Below, one piece after another: positions 1 to 6,806 of a DNA stretch of 9,647 bases. A model generated the notes under the pieces. It worked only from the letters and a program-made list of their open reading frames with translations. It was not told the origin of the DNA and did not search any database. The position numbers were made by a program, and so were the translations under genes. The stretch comes from Alphaproteobacteria bacterium (GTDB lineage Bacteria; Pseudomonadota; Alphaproteobacteria; Geminicoccales; Geminicoccaceae): NCBI GenBank assembly GCA_026982585.1, contig JALSGW010000362.1:1-9647 (forward strand), read 5' to 3'. How positions within the stretch are numbered: position 1 is the stretch's first letter; each line of letters begins with the position of its first letter.

Positions 1-792
1 GTGGTGGGCGGGTTGTACCTGGCCCAGGACGGCATGTTGTTTCCACGGGAGGCGGCCCGGCATCCCACCCTGCCCTTGCCGGAGGGAGCCGAGCGGCTCA
101 GGCTGGCGACGCCGGAGGGCCCGGCGATCGTGGGACATCTGCTGCGGGCGCGGCGCGGCTCGCGCGGGCTCATGCTCGGTTTTCCCGGCAACGCCTGGAA
201 CGCCCAGGACTGCCTCGCCTGGCTCGCCCAGCGCCTGCCCGACTTCGACCTCGTGGTGTTCCACTACCGCGGCTATCATCCGAGCGAGGGGGAGCCGAGC
301 GAACGCGCCCTGTTCGCGGACGCGGAGTTGATCTACGACGTCGCGATCAAGGGGCTTGAGCCGGAGCGGACCTACGCCTTCGGGGCCAGCCTCGGCTCCG
401 GCGTGGCCAGCTATCTGGCCCGGGTCCGGCCGTTGCACGGGCTCGTGCTGGTGACCCCCTTCGATTCGGTCGAGGCCATCGCGCGAAGCCGCTATTTCTT
501 CGCCCCGGTGCGGCTCCTGCTGCGACATCCCTTCCGCAGCGACCTCCATCTCCAGGGCCGGGACGTTCCGGTGGCGGTGATCGCCGCCGGCTTGGACCGG
601 GTGGTGCCCTGGGAGCGCACCCAAGCCCTGGTGCAGAAGCTCAGGCGGCCCGTCTTGGTCGAGACCATTCCCGGGGTCAGCCACGGCGGCATCTACGATT
701 CGCCCCTCATGGACCGCGCCTTGCGGCGGGCGCTGGCGGCGCTCGAGCGGGCGCACGAGCCCTTCGAGGGGGGCGACGTCGTCACCCTTTAG
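1..792 (+). CDS. Alpha/beta hydrolase, Bem46-like (5'-partial)
   Basis: A serine hydrolase of the alpha/beta fold; the natural substrate is unknown. Numbered from the GTG at position 1, the nucleophile elbow is GASLG with Ser130. The acid is probably Asp199 in GLDRVVP and the base His228 in GVSHGG, so the triad looks intact. The block FHYRGYHPSEGEPSE (about 87-101) is typical of the Bem46/YsxA-like group. Family members usually begin with an N-terminal membrane anchor just before a segment like the YLAQDGMLFPRE seen here at residues 6-17. The gene therefore very probably starts upstream of the window, and the GTG at position 1 is only the first in-frame codon available. It ends with TAG at 790-792, inside the 3' end of the convergent crotonase-like gene. 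A role in phenylacetate metabolism is possible only by proximity. Confidence 0.85.
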   Translation: MVGGLYLAQDGMLFPREAARHPTLPLPEGAERLRLATPEGPAIVGHLLRARRGSRGLMLGFPGNAWNAQDCLAWLAQRLPDFDLVVFHYRGYHPSEGEPSERALFADAELIYDVAIKGLEPERTYAFGASLGSGVASYLARVRPLHGLVLVTPFDSVEAIARSRYFFAPVRLLLRHPFRSDLHLQGRDVPVAVIAAGLDRVVPWERTQALVQKLRRPVLVETIPGVSHGGIYDSPLMDRALRRALAALERAHEPFEGGDVVTL

Positions 793-1603
793 CGGTCGCC
801 TGTTCCCGCGGGGCGCCCCGGGGCGGCTCCCACACCGGCGGGCGCTTCTCGACGAAGGCCCGAAACCCCTCGGCGAAGGTCCAGGAGAGGGCGTTTTGGA
901 CGATGACCTCGCTGGTGTAGGCATAGGCCTCCTCGAGCCCCATGCGCAGCTGCCGGTAGAAGGCCTGTTTGCCCAGGGCCAGCACCTCCCGGGGTTTGTC
1001 CAGCAGCCGCGAGACCAGGTCCTCCACCGCCTGGTCGAGTTCTGAGGCCGGCACCACGCGGTTGACCAGTCCCAGGCGCCAGGCCTCCCGGGCGTCGATG
1101 AAATCGCCGGTGAACAGCATCTCGAGCGCCGCTTTCTGGGGCACGACGCGGGAGAGCGCCACCATCGGGGTGGAGCAGAACAGCCCGTATTTGACCCCCG
1201 AGGTGGCAAAGCGCGCCTCTTCGCTGGCGACCGCGAGATCGGCCGCCGCCACCAGCTGGCAGCCGGCCGCGGTGGCGATGCCCTGGACGGCCGCGATCAC
1301 CGGCAGGGGATGGCGGACGAGAAGGGCCATCACCCGCGAGCAGCGGTCGAAGAGGCTCTTGAGGACGGCATAGCGCCGGTTCGCGCCCATCTCCTTGAGA
1401 TCGTGGCCGGTGCAGAAGGCCTTCTCGCCCGCACCCCGCACCACGATCACCCGCGCCTTCGGGTCGTCGGCGAGCTGGAGCAGCTCCTCCTCGAGCCGGG
1501 CCAGGAGCTCCATGGACAAGGCGTTGTAGGCCTTGGGCCGGTTGAGGAGGAGGCGCACCACCCCTCGCCGGTCCCGGTCCACCAGCAGCACAGGCTCGCT
1601 CAT
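782..1603 (-). CDS. ECHDC3-like enoyl-CoA hydratase/isomerase family protein lacking canonical catalytic residues
   Basis: A 273-residue crotonase-fold protein, the last gene of the paaN-paaY operon. Its ATG overlaps the paaY stop (ATGA at 1600-1603), with an AAGGA/GGGAG ribosome-binding stretch just upstream. The acyl-CoA and oxyanion-hole segments are present: CTGHDL at 64-69 and TAAGCQL at 111-117. The blocks GLFCSTP (140-146) and VMALLVRHPLPVIAAVQG (91-108) resemble the ECHDC3 group. Counting from the shared motifs, the two glutamates of classical enoyl-CoA hydratase (Glu144 and Glu164 of the rat enzyme) correspond to Gln116 and Gly136. The catalytic Asp of PaaG corresponds to Ser144. A standard hydratase (PaaF-like) reaction is therefore unlikely. 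The protein may instead be an isomerase or hydrolase, or a CoA-ester binder. The family call is firm; the reaction and substrate are unknown. Confidence 0.9.
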   Translation of the reverse strand: MSEPVLLVDRDRRGVVRLLLNRPKAYNALSMELLARLEEELLQLADDPKARVIVVRGAGEKAFCTGHDLKEMGANRRYAVLKSLFDRCSRVMALLVRHPLPVIAAVQGIATAAGCQLVAAADLAVASEEARFATSGVKYGLFCSTPMVALSRVVPQKAALEMLFTGDFIDAREAWRLGLVNRVVPASELDQAVEDLVSRLLDKPREVLALGKQAFYRQLRMGLEEAYAYTSEVIVQNALSWTFAEGFRAFVEKRPPVWEPPRGAPREQATAKG

Positions 1604-2217
1604 CGTTCCTTCTCCCTGCGCATCTCGACGAGCGGGCGCACCCCCGTTTTGCTCGCAAGCCGCGGCCGTCCGGGATCCGCCTCCGCAAGCGGCTCGCACG
1701 GCACCAGACTCGCGCGCGCCTCTCGGGCCAGTTGCTGGTACTCCCGCGTGCCCTGGCGCTTCCAGGCGATCTCCTCGTCTCCGAGCGGCCGCAGCACCCG
1801 GGCCGGCACCCCGGCGGCCAGGGTCCGGGGCGGCACCTCGAAACCCGCCTTGAGGAAGCTCATGGCGCCCACGAAGGCCTCCTCGCCCACCACCGCCCCG
1901 TCCATCACCACGCTGTTCATGCCCACGAGCGCCCCGCGGCGGATCCGGCAGCCGTGCAGCACCGCGCCGTGGCCGATGTGGCCCTCCTCCTCGACCACGC
2001 AATCGGTGCCGGGAAAGCCGTGCATCACGCAGTTGTCCTGGATGTTGGCGCCGGCCTCCACCACCAGCCGCCCCATGTCGCCGCGCAGGCTCGCCCCGGG
2101 CCCGACATAGACGTCCTCGCCGATCCACACGTCGCCGATCAGCACCGCGTCGGGATGCACGAAGGCCCGCGGATGCACCACCGGCCTGAGGCCGCGGAAG
2201 GCGTAGATGCCGCCCAT
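1600..2217 (-). CDS. paaY: PaaY, hexapeptide-repeat (gamma-carbonic-anhydrase-like) thioesterase of phenylacetate degradation
   Basis: A 205-residue left-handed beta-helix protein, close to E. coli PaaY (about 196 residues) along its whole length. Diagnostic blocks are SLRGDMGRLVVEAGANIQDN (43-62), VMHGFPGTD (64-72), GHIGHGAVLHGCRIRRGALVGMN (79-101) and AWKRQGTREYQQL (151-163). His66, His83 and His88 match the three metal-ligand histidines of the gamma-carbonic anhydrase fold. PaaY is reported to hydrolyse CoA esters of dead-end compounds formed when ring opening fails, relieving inhibition and freeing CoA; that role is taken from the family. The ATG lies 3 bases after the paaN stop, with a GGGGGCTGAGGG stretch serving as ribosome-binding site within the paaN end. 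The stop overlaps the next start as ATGA, so the three genes are very probably translationally coupled. Confidence 0.95.
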   Translation of the reverse strand: MGGIYAFRGLRPVVHPRAFVHPDAVLIGDVWIGEDVYVGPGASLRGDMGRLVVEAGANIQDNCVMHGFPGTDCVVEEEGHIGHGAVLHGCRIRRGALVGMNSVVMDGAVVGEEAFVGAMSFLKAGFEVPPRTLAAGVPARVLRPLGDEEIAWKRQGTREYQQLAREARASLVPCEPLAEADPGRPRLASKTGVRPLVEMRREKER

Positions 2218-2220
2218 CCC

Positions 2221-3894
2221 TCAGCCCCCGAGCGGCCGGCGCAGCTGCACCACATGGAAGCGTGGCGCGACGAAGGCCTCGTCCACCAGCGAGGCGTTGG
2301 CGGCCGGGTTGAGGCCGGTGGCGTGGAAGTCGCTGAAGGCCGCGGACTGGTTCACATAGACCCCGCCCGTGAGGTTCTCGGACAGAGCCACACCGCACTC
2401 CAGCATCGCCCGCTCCATGTCCGCCAGCACCTCCTCCCGGGTGCTGTAGACCGAGGCCGTGATCGCCCCCTTCTCGCGCGCCGCCTTGGCCGCGCGGGCG
2501 ATGGCGTCGGCGGTGCTGTCCGCCTCGATCACGAAGGCGATCGGCCCGAACAACTCCTGCAGATACAGCTCCTCCTCGCCGCTCTCCGCCTGCACCAGAA
2601 GCGGCGTGTGGACCCGGGCCTTGGGGTGCTCGGGGTGGACGAGGGGTGCGGAGGGCCGGAGCACCGCGCTGCCCGCCGCCCGGGCCACCCGGTCGATGCG
2701 TTCCACCGTGGCGGGGTTCTGGATGCAACCGAGCACCTCCACCGCGCGCTTGGGATCGGCGAGCAGCCGGTCCACCGCCTCGACCAGCGCCCCCGCCACC
2801 TCCTCGAACCCCTTGTGGCCCTGGTCGGTGGCGATGCCCGAGGCGGGGACGAAGATGTTCTGGGGCGTGGTGCACATCTGGCCCGCATAGAGGCTGAGCG
2901 AGAAGGCGAGGTTGCGCACCATGCCCCGGAAATCGTCGGTGGAATCCACCACCACGCTGTTGACGCCGGATTTCTCCGTGAACACGGCGGCCTGGGGGCA
3001 GTGCTGCTCCAGCCAGTTCCCGAAGGCGCTGGAGCCGGTGAAGTCGATCAGGCGCACCTCGGGCCGGGTGGCGAGGCTCTTTGCGATCGGCTCGCCTTCG
3101 CTGTCCACCACGAGCTGCACCAGGTTGGGATCGAAGCCGGCGTCGTCGAGGGCCTGGCGGGCGATCTGCACGGTGAGGGCGAGCGGCAGCACCGCGCGCG
3201 GGTGCGGTTTGACCAGCACCGGATTGCCGGTGGCGAGGTCGGCGAACAGGGCCGGGTAGCTGTTCCAGGTGGGAAAGGTGGAACAGCCGATCACGAGAGC
3301 GAGGCCGCGCGGGGCGATGCGGTAGCGTTTGTCGAACCGCGCCACCTCATCGCGCCCCACTCGTTTCTCCCACAGCGCCCGCGCAGGCGTGCGGCGCATG
3401 AGATCCACCGCACAGGCGAGGGCTTCGAGGCCGCGGTCCTGGGCGTGGGGTCCGCCCGCCTGGAAGGCCATGACGAAACCCTGGCCGGTGGTGTGCATGA
3501 CGGCATAGGCGAGCTCGAAGCTGCGCCGGTTGAGCCGCTCCAGGATGTCGAGGCAGACCTCGGCGCGGCGTTCCACCCCGCAATCCCGCCAGCGCGGCAG
3601 GGCGCTGAGCGCCGCCTTGATCATGCCGTCGGGATCGGGCGCCGGGTAGCGGATGCCGAGCGGAAAGCCGTAGGGACTCTCCTCCCCGCCGAGCCACGCG
3701 CCGCTCGTCGGCTGGTCGAGCCGGAAGGGGCGTTCCAGATGGGCCTCGAACGCCCTTTGCCCCTCCTCGCGGGCGCCCTCGCCGTAGATCTTGCCGCTCG
3801 GCAGTTCGGGAAAGGCGCTGAAATGCCCGCGGGTGCGCAGGGCGGCGATGGCGCGCTCGAGCAGATCGCTGGCGTTCCGGTCCCTCTCCTCCAC
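2221..3894 (-). CDS. paaN: PaaN, stand-alone phenylacetate-pathway aldehyde dehydrogenase (PaaN2 type)
   Basis: A 557-residue aldehyde dehydrogenase. I chose the GTG at 3894 because GGAGGG sits 5 bases upstream and the length fits the stand-alone PaaN family (about 550). The frame stays open much further upstream, but there it is antisense to paaG. Visible features are Asn211 (TFPTWNSYPA, oxyanion Asn), Lys229 (LVKPHP), a GSS turn (287-289, FTGSSAFG), general base Glu307 (FTEKSG) and catalytic Cys341 (GQMCTTPQN). QELFGP at 446-451 is the late dehydrogenase motif. The expected role is oxidation of 3-oxo-5,6-dehydrosuberyl-CoA semialdehyde to the acid with NAD(P). Unlike the E. coli PaaZ fusion (about 680 residues), it has no C-terminal MaoC hydratase domain, so ring hydrolysis needs another protein. 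First gene of the minus-strand operon, divergent from paaG. Confidence 0.93.
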   Translation of the reverse strand: MEERDRNASDLLERAIAALRTRGHFSAFPELPSGKIYGEGAREEGQRAFEAHLERPFRLDQPTSGAWLGGEESPYGFPLGIRYPAPDPDGMIKAALSALPRWRDCGVERRAEVCLDILERLNRRSFELAYAVMHTTGQGFVMAFQAGGPHAQDRGLEALACAVDLMRRTPARALWEKRVGRDEVARFDKRYRIAPRGLALVIGCSTFPTWNSYPALFADLATGNPVLVKPHPRAVLPLALTVQIARQALDDAGFDPNLVQLVVDSEGEPIAKSLATRPEVRLIDFTGSSAFGNWLEQHCPQAAVFTEKSGVNSVVVDSTDDFRGMVRNLAFSLSLYAGQMCTTPQNIFVPASGIATDQGHKGFEEVAGALVEAVDRLLADPKRAVEVLGCIQNPATVERIDRVARAAGSAVLRPSAPLVHPEHPKARVHTPLLVQAESGEEELYLQELFGPIAFVIEADSTADAIARAAKAAREKGAITASVYSTREEVLADMERAMLECGVALSENLTGGVYVNQSAAFSDFHATGLNPAANASLVDEAFVAPRFHVVQLRRPLGG

Positions 3895-3899
3895 GGTCG

Positions 3900-3905
3900 C
3901 CCTCC
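3900..3905 (-). promoter_or_regulatory. Ribosome-binding site that decides the paaN GTG start
   Basis: Read on the minus strand this is GGAGGG, followed by 5 bases (CGACC) and then the GTG at 3894. It is the only well-placed Shine-Dalgarno sequence I see near the region where PaaN-family homology begins. Confidence 0.7.
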
Positions 3906-3977
3906 AGGCCTCAGGCCGCGGCTGCCGCCGTCGCTCTACCAAAGAAGCGCGCGCCGGTCTATGTTGCCGCGGGCCGC

Positions 3978-3986
3978 GGGGAGGGG
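3978..3986 (+). promoter_or_regulatory. Ribosome-binding site of paaG
   Basis: GGGGAGGGG ends 5 bases before the GTG at 3992. That spacing favours 3992 over the adjacent GTG at 3989, which would leave only 2 bases. Confidence 0.65.
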
Positions 3987-3991
3987 CTGTG

Positions 3992-4780
3992 GTGTCGGAA
4001 CCGGTGGTGGCCGTCACGATCACCGAGGGCGTGGCCGAGATCGTCCTCAACCGTCCGGACAAGCTCAACGCCCTCAACGAGATCATGCACCGCGAACTCG
4101 CCGCCGCGCTGGAGCGGGCGGCTCGTGACGAGGCGGTGCGCGCGGTGCTGCTCACCGGTGCGGGACGCGGTTTCTGCGCCGGCCAGGACCTGTCCGAGCG
4201 GGCGTTCGCGGAGGGGGAGGAGCCCGACCTCGGCGCGACCCTCGAGCGCTGGTACAATCCCCTCATCCGCCGTCTGCGCGCGCTCGAGAAACCGGTGGTG
4301 TGCGCCGTCAACGGGGTGGCGGCGGGAGCCGGCGCCAACATCGCGCTCGCCTGCGACATCGTGCTGGCGGCGCGCTCGGCGCGGTTCATCCAGGCCTTCG
4401 TCCACATCGGACTGATCGCCGATTCGGGCGGCAGCTGGTTCCTGCCGCGGCTGGTGGGCGAGGGTCGGGCGCGGGCGCTGCTCATGCTCGGCGAGCCGCT
4501 CGAGGCGGAGCGCGCGCAGGCCTGGGGGCTTATTTGGAAGGTGGTGGAGGACGCGCGGCTGCTCGAGGAGGCGCGCGAGCTCGCGCGCCGGCTCGCCCGC
4601 GGCCCGACCCGGGCCTATGCGCTGCTCAAGCGGGCGCTGGACGCCTCGCCCCTCAACACGCTCGAAGCGCAGCTCTCGCTCGAGCGCGACCTGCAGCGAC
4701 AGGCCGGGCGGAGCCGGGACTATCGCGAAGGGGTGCGGGCTTTCCTGGAGAAGCGCGCGCCGCGTTTCGAGGGGCGATGA
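3992..4780 (+). CDS. paaG: PaaG, 1,2-epoxyphenylacetyl-CoA isomerase
   Basis: A 262-residue crotonase-fold isomerase starting at a GTG. The family role is conversion of ring-1,2-epoxyphenylacetyl-CoA to the seven-membered oxepin-CoA; PaaG also isomerises double bonds in the later C6-C8 CoA intermediates. Diagnostic blocks are FCAGQDL (61-67), AAGAGANIALACDIVLAARS (110-129), FIQAFVHIGLIADSGGSWFL (132-151) and the C-terminal AGRSRDYREGVRAFLEKRAPRF. The classical hydratase glutamates are absent, as is normal for PaaG, and Asp144 in IADSGG is the probable catalytic acid/base. GQPL-type variants are not seen, and length and motifs match E. coli PaaG well. First gene of the plus-strand operon; its stop overlaps the paaH start as ATGA (4777-4780). 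The N-terminus SEPV matches that of the crotonase homologue in the divergent operon. Confidence 0.93.
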   Translation: MSEPVVAVTITEGVAEIVLNRPDKLNALNEIMHRELAAALERAARDEAVRAVLLTGAGRGFCAGQDLSERAFAEGEEPDLGATLERWYNPLIRRLRALEKPVVCAVNGVAAGAGANIALACDIVLAARSARFIQAFVHIGLIADSGGSWFLPRLVGEGRARALLMLGEPLEAERAQAWGLIWKVVEDARLLEEARELARRLARGPTRAYALLKRALDASPLNTLEAQLSLERDLQRQAGRSRDYREGVRAFLEKRAPRFEGR

Positions 4781-6303
4781 GCGAGGCGCTCGGGGCCGAG
4801 GCGACCGTCGCGGTGGTGGGATGCGGCACCATGGGCGGCGGCATCGCCCAGGTGGCGGCCGGGGCCGGCCATCGGGTGCGCCTTTACGATGTGCGACCCG
4901 AGGCGGTGGAGGCGGCGGTGCAGGGCGTTCGGGCGCGGCTCGAGGCGGCGGTCGCCCGCGGCCGGCGATCCCGGGAGGAGGTGCGGGCGTTGCTCGCAAG
5001 GCTCCAGCCCGCATCCAGCCTCGCCGAGCTCGCCGACGCCCGGCTCGTCATCGAGGCGGTGGCGGAGGAGCTCGCCGTCAAGCGGGAGCTGTTCCTGCGC
5101 CTGGAGGAGGTGGTGGACGCCGAGGCGCTTTTGGCCAGCAACACCTCCTCCCTCTCCATCACCGCCATCCAAGCCGGCTTGAGACGGCCGGAGCGCATGC
5201 TCGGCCTGCACTTCTTCAATCCGGCGCCGGCGATGCGGCTCGTGGAGGTGGTGTGCGGTCTGGCGACGGCGGAAGAGACGGCGGGCCGCGCCGCGGCCAC
5301 CATGCGGCGCTGGGGCAAGGAGCCGATCCGGGTGCGCAACACCCCGGGCTTCGTGGTCAACCGGGTGGCCCGTCCCTTCTACGGAGAGGGGCTCGCCCTG
5401 CTCGCCGAGGGGATCGCCCAGCCCGCCACCCTGGATGCCATCTACCGCGACTGCGGCGGCTTCCGCATGGGGCCGTGCGAGCTCACCGATCTCATCGGCC
5501 AGGACGTCAACGCCGCCGTCAGCCGGGCGCTGTTTGTCGCCTATCGCTACGATCGCCGCTATCTGCCGCCGCTCATCCAGGAGGAGCTGGTGGAGGCGGG
5601 CAGGCTGGGGCGAAAGAGCGGGCGCGGCTTCTACGATTACGGGCCCGGGGCGGTGCGACCGGCGCCGCAAGAAGAACCACCGGGGCCGCCCGCTCGCGCG
5701 CTCGTGGTGGAGGGGCCGCCTGGGCCGCTCGCGCCCTGGGTGGCGCTCGCCGAACGCCGTGGTCTCGCCGTCCACCGGCAGGAGGGCAGCGGCCTTTTGG
5801 CGGTCGGGGAGGCGGTGCTGGTGGCCGCCGACGGCCGCAGCGCGGGTGAGCGGGCGCTCGTCCTCGGGCGGCCGGTGGTGGCGGTGGACCTGTGCCTGGA
5901 TGCGGAAACGGCGCCGCGGGTGGCGCTCGCCGCTTCGCCGGATCTCTCCGGGGATGCCCGTTCACGGGTGGCCGGTTTCTTCCAGACATTGGGCAAGCGG
6001 GTGAGCTTCGTCGCCGACCTGCCGGGCATGGTGGTGCTGCGCACGGTGGCGATGCTGGCCAACGAGGCGGCGGAGGCGGTGCGGGAGGGGGTGGCGAGCG
6101 CCGAGGACGTCGACCGCGCCCTCTGCCTCGGGGCCAACTACCCCTTGGGGCCGCTCGCCTGGGCCGAGCGGGTGGGGATCGAGCGGCTGGTCGCCTGTCT
6201 GGACCGGCTCGAGCGCCACTATCGCGATCCCCGCTATCGCTGCTCGCCCTGGCTGCGGCGGGAGCTCGTGCGGCGGCGGCTGGTCGCGCGGGAGAGGCGG
6301 TGA
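4777..6303 (+). CDS. paaH: PaaH, 3-hydroxyadipyl-CoA dehydrogenase
   Basis: A 508-residue 3-hydroxyacyl-CoA dehydrogenase that oxidises 3-hydroxyadipyl-CoA to 3-oxoadipyl-CoA with NAD. The N-terminal Rossmann domain carries GCGTMGGGIAQ (15-25). The family catalytic pair is His145 in LHFFNPAPAMRL and Glu157 in RLVEVV; SNTSS (121-125) and NTPGFVVNR (188-196) are also present. The first C-terminal dimerisation domain ends near GRKSGRGFYDY (278-288). A Pro/Gly-rich linker (about 289-320) and a poorly conserved stretch follow, then a second C-terminal domain (about 410-500) with LPGMVVLRTVAMLANEA and LGANYPLGPLAW. This two-repeat layout is typical of PaaH/PaaC and distinguishes it from short fatty-acid dehydrogenases. 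It is a little longer than E. coli PaaH (475), mostly in the linker. Coupled to paaG (ATGA) and to paaI (TGATG). Confidence 0.94.
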   Translation: MSEALGAEATVAVVGCGTMGGGIAQVAAGAGHRVRLYDVRPEAVEAAVQGVRARLEAAVARGRRSREEVRALLARLQPASSLAELADARLVIEAVAEELAVKRELFLRLEEVVDAEALLASNTSSLSITAIQAGLRRPERMLGLHFFNPAPAMRLVEVVCGLATAEETAGRAAATMRRWGKEPIRVRNTPGFVVNRVARPFYGEGLALLAEGIAQPATLDAIYRDCGGFRMGPCELTDLIGQDVNAAVSRALFVAYRYDRRYLPPLIQEELVEAGRLGRKSGRGFYDYGPGAVRPAPQEEPPGPPARALVVEGPPGPLAPWVALAERRGLAVHRQEGSGLLAVGEAVLVAADGRSAGERALVLGRPVVAVDLCLDAETAPRVALAASPDLSGDARSRVAGFFQTLGKRVSFVADLPGMVVLRTVAMLANEAAEAVREGVASAEDVDRALCLGANYPLGPLAWAERVGIERLVACLDRLERHYRDPRYRCSPWLRRELVRRRLVARERR

Positions 6304-6749
6304 TGACGGAACAACAGCGGGCCGAGCGGGTCGCCCGGGCCATGTTCGCCCAGGACCGCGCCTCCCAGTGGATGGGGATGGAACTGTTGGAGGTAGCACC
6401 CGGCTATGCCCGGCTGGCCATGCGCGTCGGCCGCGAGATGGTCAACGGGCACGGCATCTGTCACGGCGGGGTGATCTTCGCGCTGGCGGATTCGGCCTTC
6501 GCCTTCGCCTGCAACACCGACAACCGCATGACGGTGGCGCTCGCCTGCCACATCAGCTTCGTCGCACCGGCCCGGGAGGGGGAGCGGCTGGTGGCGGAGG
6601 CGCGCGAACAGGCCAAGGGTGGACGCACCGGGGTCTACGACGTCACCGTCACCCGTGCTGATGGCACCCTGGTGGCGCTGTTCCGGGGCAACGCCTACCG
6701 CACCCGGGAGCCGGTGGTGCCGCCCGAACGGCTCGGGGAGGAGGGATGA
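6303..6749 (+). CDS. paaI: PaaI, hotdog-fold phenylacetyl-CoA thioesterase
   Basis: A 148-residue hotdog thioesterase. The family hydrolyses phenylacetyl-CoA and hydroxylated derivatives, acting as a safety valve that releases CoA when the pathway stalls. The active-site region is NGHGICHGGVIFALADSAFA, with Asn48, His54-Gly55-Gly56 and the catalytic Asp63 in the expected order. GRTGVYDVTV (107-116) and ALFRGNAYR (125-133) are also characteristic of PaaI. The ATG at 6303 overlaps the paaH stop by one base (TGATG). A GTG at 6300 could add one residue but is a poorer choice. Length matches E. coli PaaI (140). It is third in the operon, followed by a 57-bp gap before paaK. Confidence 0.94.
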   Translation: MTEQQRAERVARAMFAQDRASQWMGMELLEVAPGYARLAMRVGREMVNGHGICHGGVIFALADSAFAFACNTDNRMTVALACHISFVAPAREGERLVAEAREQAKGGRTGVYDVTVTRADGTLVALFRGNAYRTREPVVPPERLGEEG

Positions 6750-6782
6750 CGCGCGGGCGGGCGGTTCAGACGCGAGGAGCCT

Positions 6783-6797
6783 AGGAGGGAGAGGGAG
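6783..6797 (+). promoter_or_regulatory. Double ribosome-binding region before paaK
   Basis: A purine run carries a perfect AGGAGG at 6783-6788, 18 bases before the ATG, and a nearer GAGGGAG at 6791-6797, 9 bases before it. The nearer copy is the usable one. The rest of the 57-bp paaI-paaK gap shows no clear promoter or hairpin. Confidence 0.6.
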
Positions 6798-6806
6798 ACA
6801 CAGGCC

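Larger units (their letters stand above)
3895..3991. promoter_or_regulatory. Divergent paaN / paaG control region
   Basis: This 97-bp gap separates the two head-to-head phenylacetate operons and must carry promoters for both unless one is read through from elsewhere. The least GC-rich part is about 3933-3965, where TATGTT at 3960-3965 is a weak plus-strand -10 candidate. No convincing -35 partner is visible on either strand. An 11-bp inverted repeat, GGCCT-C-AGGCC (3907-3917), lies just upstream of the paaN ribosome-binding site. A tandem CCGCGGG doublet (3967-3980) sits in the paaG leader. I do not recognise a clear PaaR or PaaX operator. Operator status of these repeats is inference, and GC-rich DNA yields such short palindromes easily. 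Confidence 0.5.

Noticed and set aside
3960..3965. TATGTT as the paaG -10 box
   Set aside because: Only a weak match and no -35 partner at 16-18 bp; mentioned in the control-region entry but not called as a promoter.
1732..4128. A 798-codon plus-strand open frame antisense to paaN and paaY
   Set aside because: Low-complexity, His/Gly/Arg-rich translation with no recognisable motif. It lies wholly opposite genes with strong family motifs and is a GC-rich codon shadow.
3895..4485. N-terminal extension of PaaN into an ATG at 4485
   Set aside because: The added residues are Ser/Arg/Pro-rich, antisense to paaG and the promoter gap, and outside the family length; the GTG at 3894 has a well-placed ribosome-binding site.
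4300..4776. Upstream extension of PaaH within paaG
   Set aside because: Out-of-frame reading of paaG. The Rossmann motif starts 15 residues after the ATG at 4777, which has a standard ATGA overlap with paaG.
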